Shown here piece after piece: positions 8,311 to 9,173 of a stretch of DNA of 9,173 nucleotides. The DNA lies in assembly GCA_002433335.1 (NCBI GenBank), contig DJHY01000174.1, positions 1-9,173 on the forward strand, read 5' to 3'. A model generated the notes under the pieces. The model did not search any database and had not been told where the DNA came from. It was given only the letters and a program-made list of their open reading frames with translations. The position numbers and the translations under genes are program-made. Source of the DNA: Rhodospirillaceae bacterium UBA6608. Lineage in GTDB: Bacteria > Pseudomonadota > Alphaproteobacteria > Rhodospirillales_A > Casp-alpha2. The first letter of the stretch is position 1. Every line of letters starts with the position of its first letter.

Positions 8311-8317
8311 AAACTGA

Positions 8318-8368
8318 CCTGAACGACCTGATTGCCTGAACGACCTGATTGCCTGAACGACCTGATTG
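8318..8368 (+). repeat. Three perfect tandem copies of a 17-bp unit upstream of ftsA
   Basis: The unit CCTGAACGACCTGATTG occurs at 8318-8334, 8335-8351 and 8352-8368 with no mismatch. The unit is itself a half-repeat (CCTGAACGA + CCTGATTG). A degenerate relative, CCTGAATTG, lies at 8298-8306 across the ftsQ stop, suggesting that the array grew from local sequence. Each copy holds two TGA triplets, and the 17-bp period places TGA in all three forward frames. Confidence 0.97.
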
Positions 8369-8387
8369 AACGAACGAGACGACCGCG

Positions 8388-9173
8388 ATGAAGAAACCAC
8401 TGGGAAATACGAAACCGCGCAGCGGCCTGGTTGCCGCCCTGGACCTGGGATCGTCCAAGGTTTCCTGCCTGATCGCCCGCCTGGGCACGGGGGTCGCGGG
8501 CGGCGGTCAGACGACGGCGCGCGTTGTCGGCATCGGCCATCAGAAATCCCACGGTCTGAAATCGGGCAGCGTGATCGACCTCGACACCGCCGAGGCGACG
8601 ATCCGCGCCACGGTCGAAGCCGCCGAAGCAATGGTCGGCGAGAACATCCACAAGGTCTTTGTCAACCTGTCCTGCGGCAAACCGAAATCGCAGCTGACCG
8701 CGCACGAGGTCGATATCGGCGGGCGCGAGATCGAGGAAACGGATCTGTACCGTGTCCTGTCGGCGGATCAGGTCACCGCCGGGGTTCCGGCGGATCGCGA
8801 CCTTATTCATTCGATCCCGGTCGGATATTCGGTCGATGACAATCGCGGCGTGCGCGATCCGCGCGGCATGTTCGGCAATCGCCTGGGCGCCAATCTGCAT
8901 CTGGTCACGGCGCAGTCGGGGCCGGTCAAGAACCTGCGCACGGTCGTCGGTCGCTGCCATCTGGAAATCGAATCCCTGGTCGCGACGCCCTTCGCCTCGG
9001 CACTGGCCTGCCTGGTCGATGACGAGCGGCAATTGGGCACGACCTGCATCGACATCGGCGGGGGCACGACCTCGCTGGCGATCTTCTGCGACGGCGAGCT
9101 GGTCCATACCGACGTGATCCCGCTGGGCGGCGGTCACATGACCAACGACATCGCGCGCGGCCTGTCGACGCCG
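8388..9173 (+). CDS. ftsA: Cell division protein FtsA, N-terminal part (3' end outside window)
   Basis: FtsA is the actin-like ATPase that tethers FtsZ to the membrane and helps recruit and activate the divisome. The frame stays open to the window edge, giving 262 residues out of roughly 420 in known FtsA proteins. Phosphate-1 motif ALDLGSSKVSCLIA is at 17-30. GSVIDLDTAEATI (60-72) leads into the FtsA-specific 1C/SHS2 subdomain (about 85-165, with VFVNLSCG at 90-97). Phosphate-2 motif CIDIGGGTTSLAIF is at 220-233, followed by VIPLGGGHMTNDIARGL (243-259). ATG 8388 is the only sensible start: an in-frame TGA lies at 8367-8369 with no ATG, GTG or TTG between. Its ribosome site is weak, at best GAG at 8376-8378. 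The membrane-binding C-terminal helix lies outside, and ftsZ is expected next. DnaK or MreB are alternatives for an actin fold but do not fit the motifs or the neighbours. Confidence 0.95.
   Translation, partial: MKKPLGNTKPRSGLVAALDLGSSKVSCLIARLGTGVAGGGQTTARVVGIGHQKSHGLKSGSVIDLDTAEATIRATVEAAEAMVGENIHKVFVNLSCGKPKSQLTAHEVDIGGREIEETDLYRVLSADQVTAGVPADRDLIHSIPVGYSVDDNRGVRDPRGMFGNRLGANLHLVTAQSGPVKNLRTVVGRCHLEIESLVATPFASALACLVDDERQLGTTCIDIGGGTTSLAIFCDGELVHTDVIPLGGGHMTNDIARGLSTP

Larger units (their letters stand above)
8303..8387 (+). other. ftsQ-ftsA intergenic spacer, the only sizeable non-coding gap
   Basis: These 85 bp separate ftsQ from ftsA, while every other gene pair in the window overlaps, abuts or is 9 bp apart. 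The spacer contains a TTGAATCAA palindrome (8304-8312), a 3 x 17-bp tandem repeat (8318-8368), and a purine/C-rich leader (8369-8387) without a clear AGGAGG. I see no TTAA half-site of a CtrA box, no convincing -35/-10 pair and no terminator with a T-run. Confidence 0.85.

Noticed and set aside
8303..8387. CRISPR-like array or CtrA box in the ftsQ-ftsA gap
   Set aside because: The 17-bp units are directly adjacent with no spacers, so it is not CRISPR, and there is no TTAA half-site in the gap, so a CtrA box is not supported.
7944..9137. Minus-strand open frame (397 codons) opposite ftsQ and ftsA, reading through the 17-bp repeat
   Set aside because: It is antisense to both genes. It stays open through the repeat only because the reverse complement of the unit lacks stops, giving repetitive Arg/Ser/Gln peptide. 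Not a credible gene.
1..9173. A novel or accessory multi-gene system
   Set aside because: Every coding stretch belongs to a known dcw family in standard order with intact motifs, leaving no unexplained gene.

Overview
This GC-rich window is an uninterrupted stretch of the dcw (division and cell wall) cluster, all on the + strand. It reads mraY (3' part only), murD, ftsW, murG, murC, murB, ddl, ftsQ and ftsA (5' part only). Gene order, the ddl-ftsQ-ftsA arrangement and the protein sequences suggest an alphaproteobacterium, most likely something like the Rhodospirillales. That placement is inferred from protein style and GC-rich codon use, not from any search.

Positions 1-7436 hold the peptidoglycan precursor genes plus ftsW. 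MraY makes lipid I. MurC, MurD, MurB and Ddl supply the cytoplasmic steps: UDP-MurNAc, addition of L-Ala and then D-Glu, and D-Ala-D-Ala. MurG converts lipid I to lipid II, and FtsW polymerises it at the septum. Positions 7436-9173 hold the divisome genes ftsQ and ftsA; ftsZ would be expected just beyond the right edge. All active-site motifs I looked for are present, and I see no frameshift, fusion or truncation other than at the window edges.

The first eight genes are packed end to end. mraY/murD are separated by 9 bp and murD/ftsW abut exactly. ftsW/murG, murG/murC, murC/murB and murB/ddl each overlap by ATGA, and ddl/ftsQ overlap by one base (TGATG). Most starts have a good Shine-Dalgarno sequence inside the preceding gene, which suggests one transcript with translational coupling.

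The only real non-coding gap is the 85 bp between ftsQ and ftsA (8303-8387). It holds three perfect tandem copies of a 17-bp unit, an upstream TTGAATCAA palindrome with a GANTC (CcrM-type) site at its core, and no strong Shine-Dalgarno for ftsA. This gap is the most interesting part of the window. I found no mobile element, CRISPR array, RNA gene or novel multi-gene system; otherwise this is a conserved housekeeping locus.
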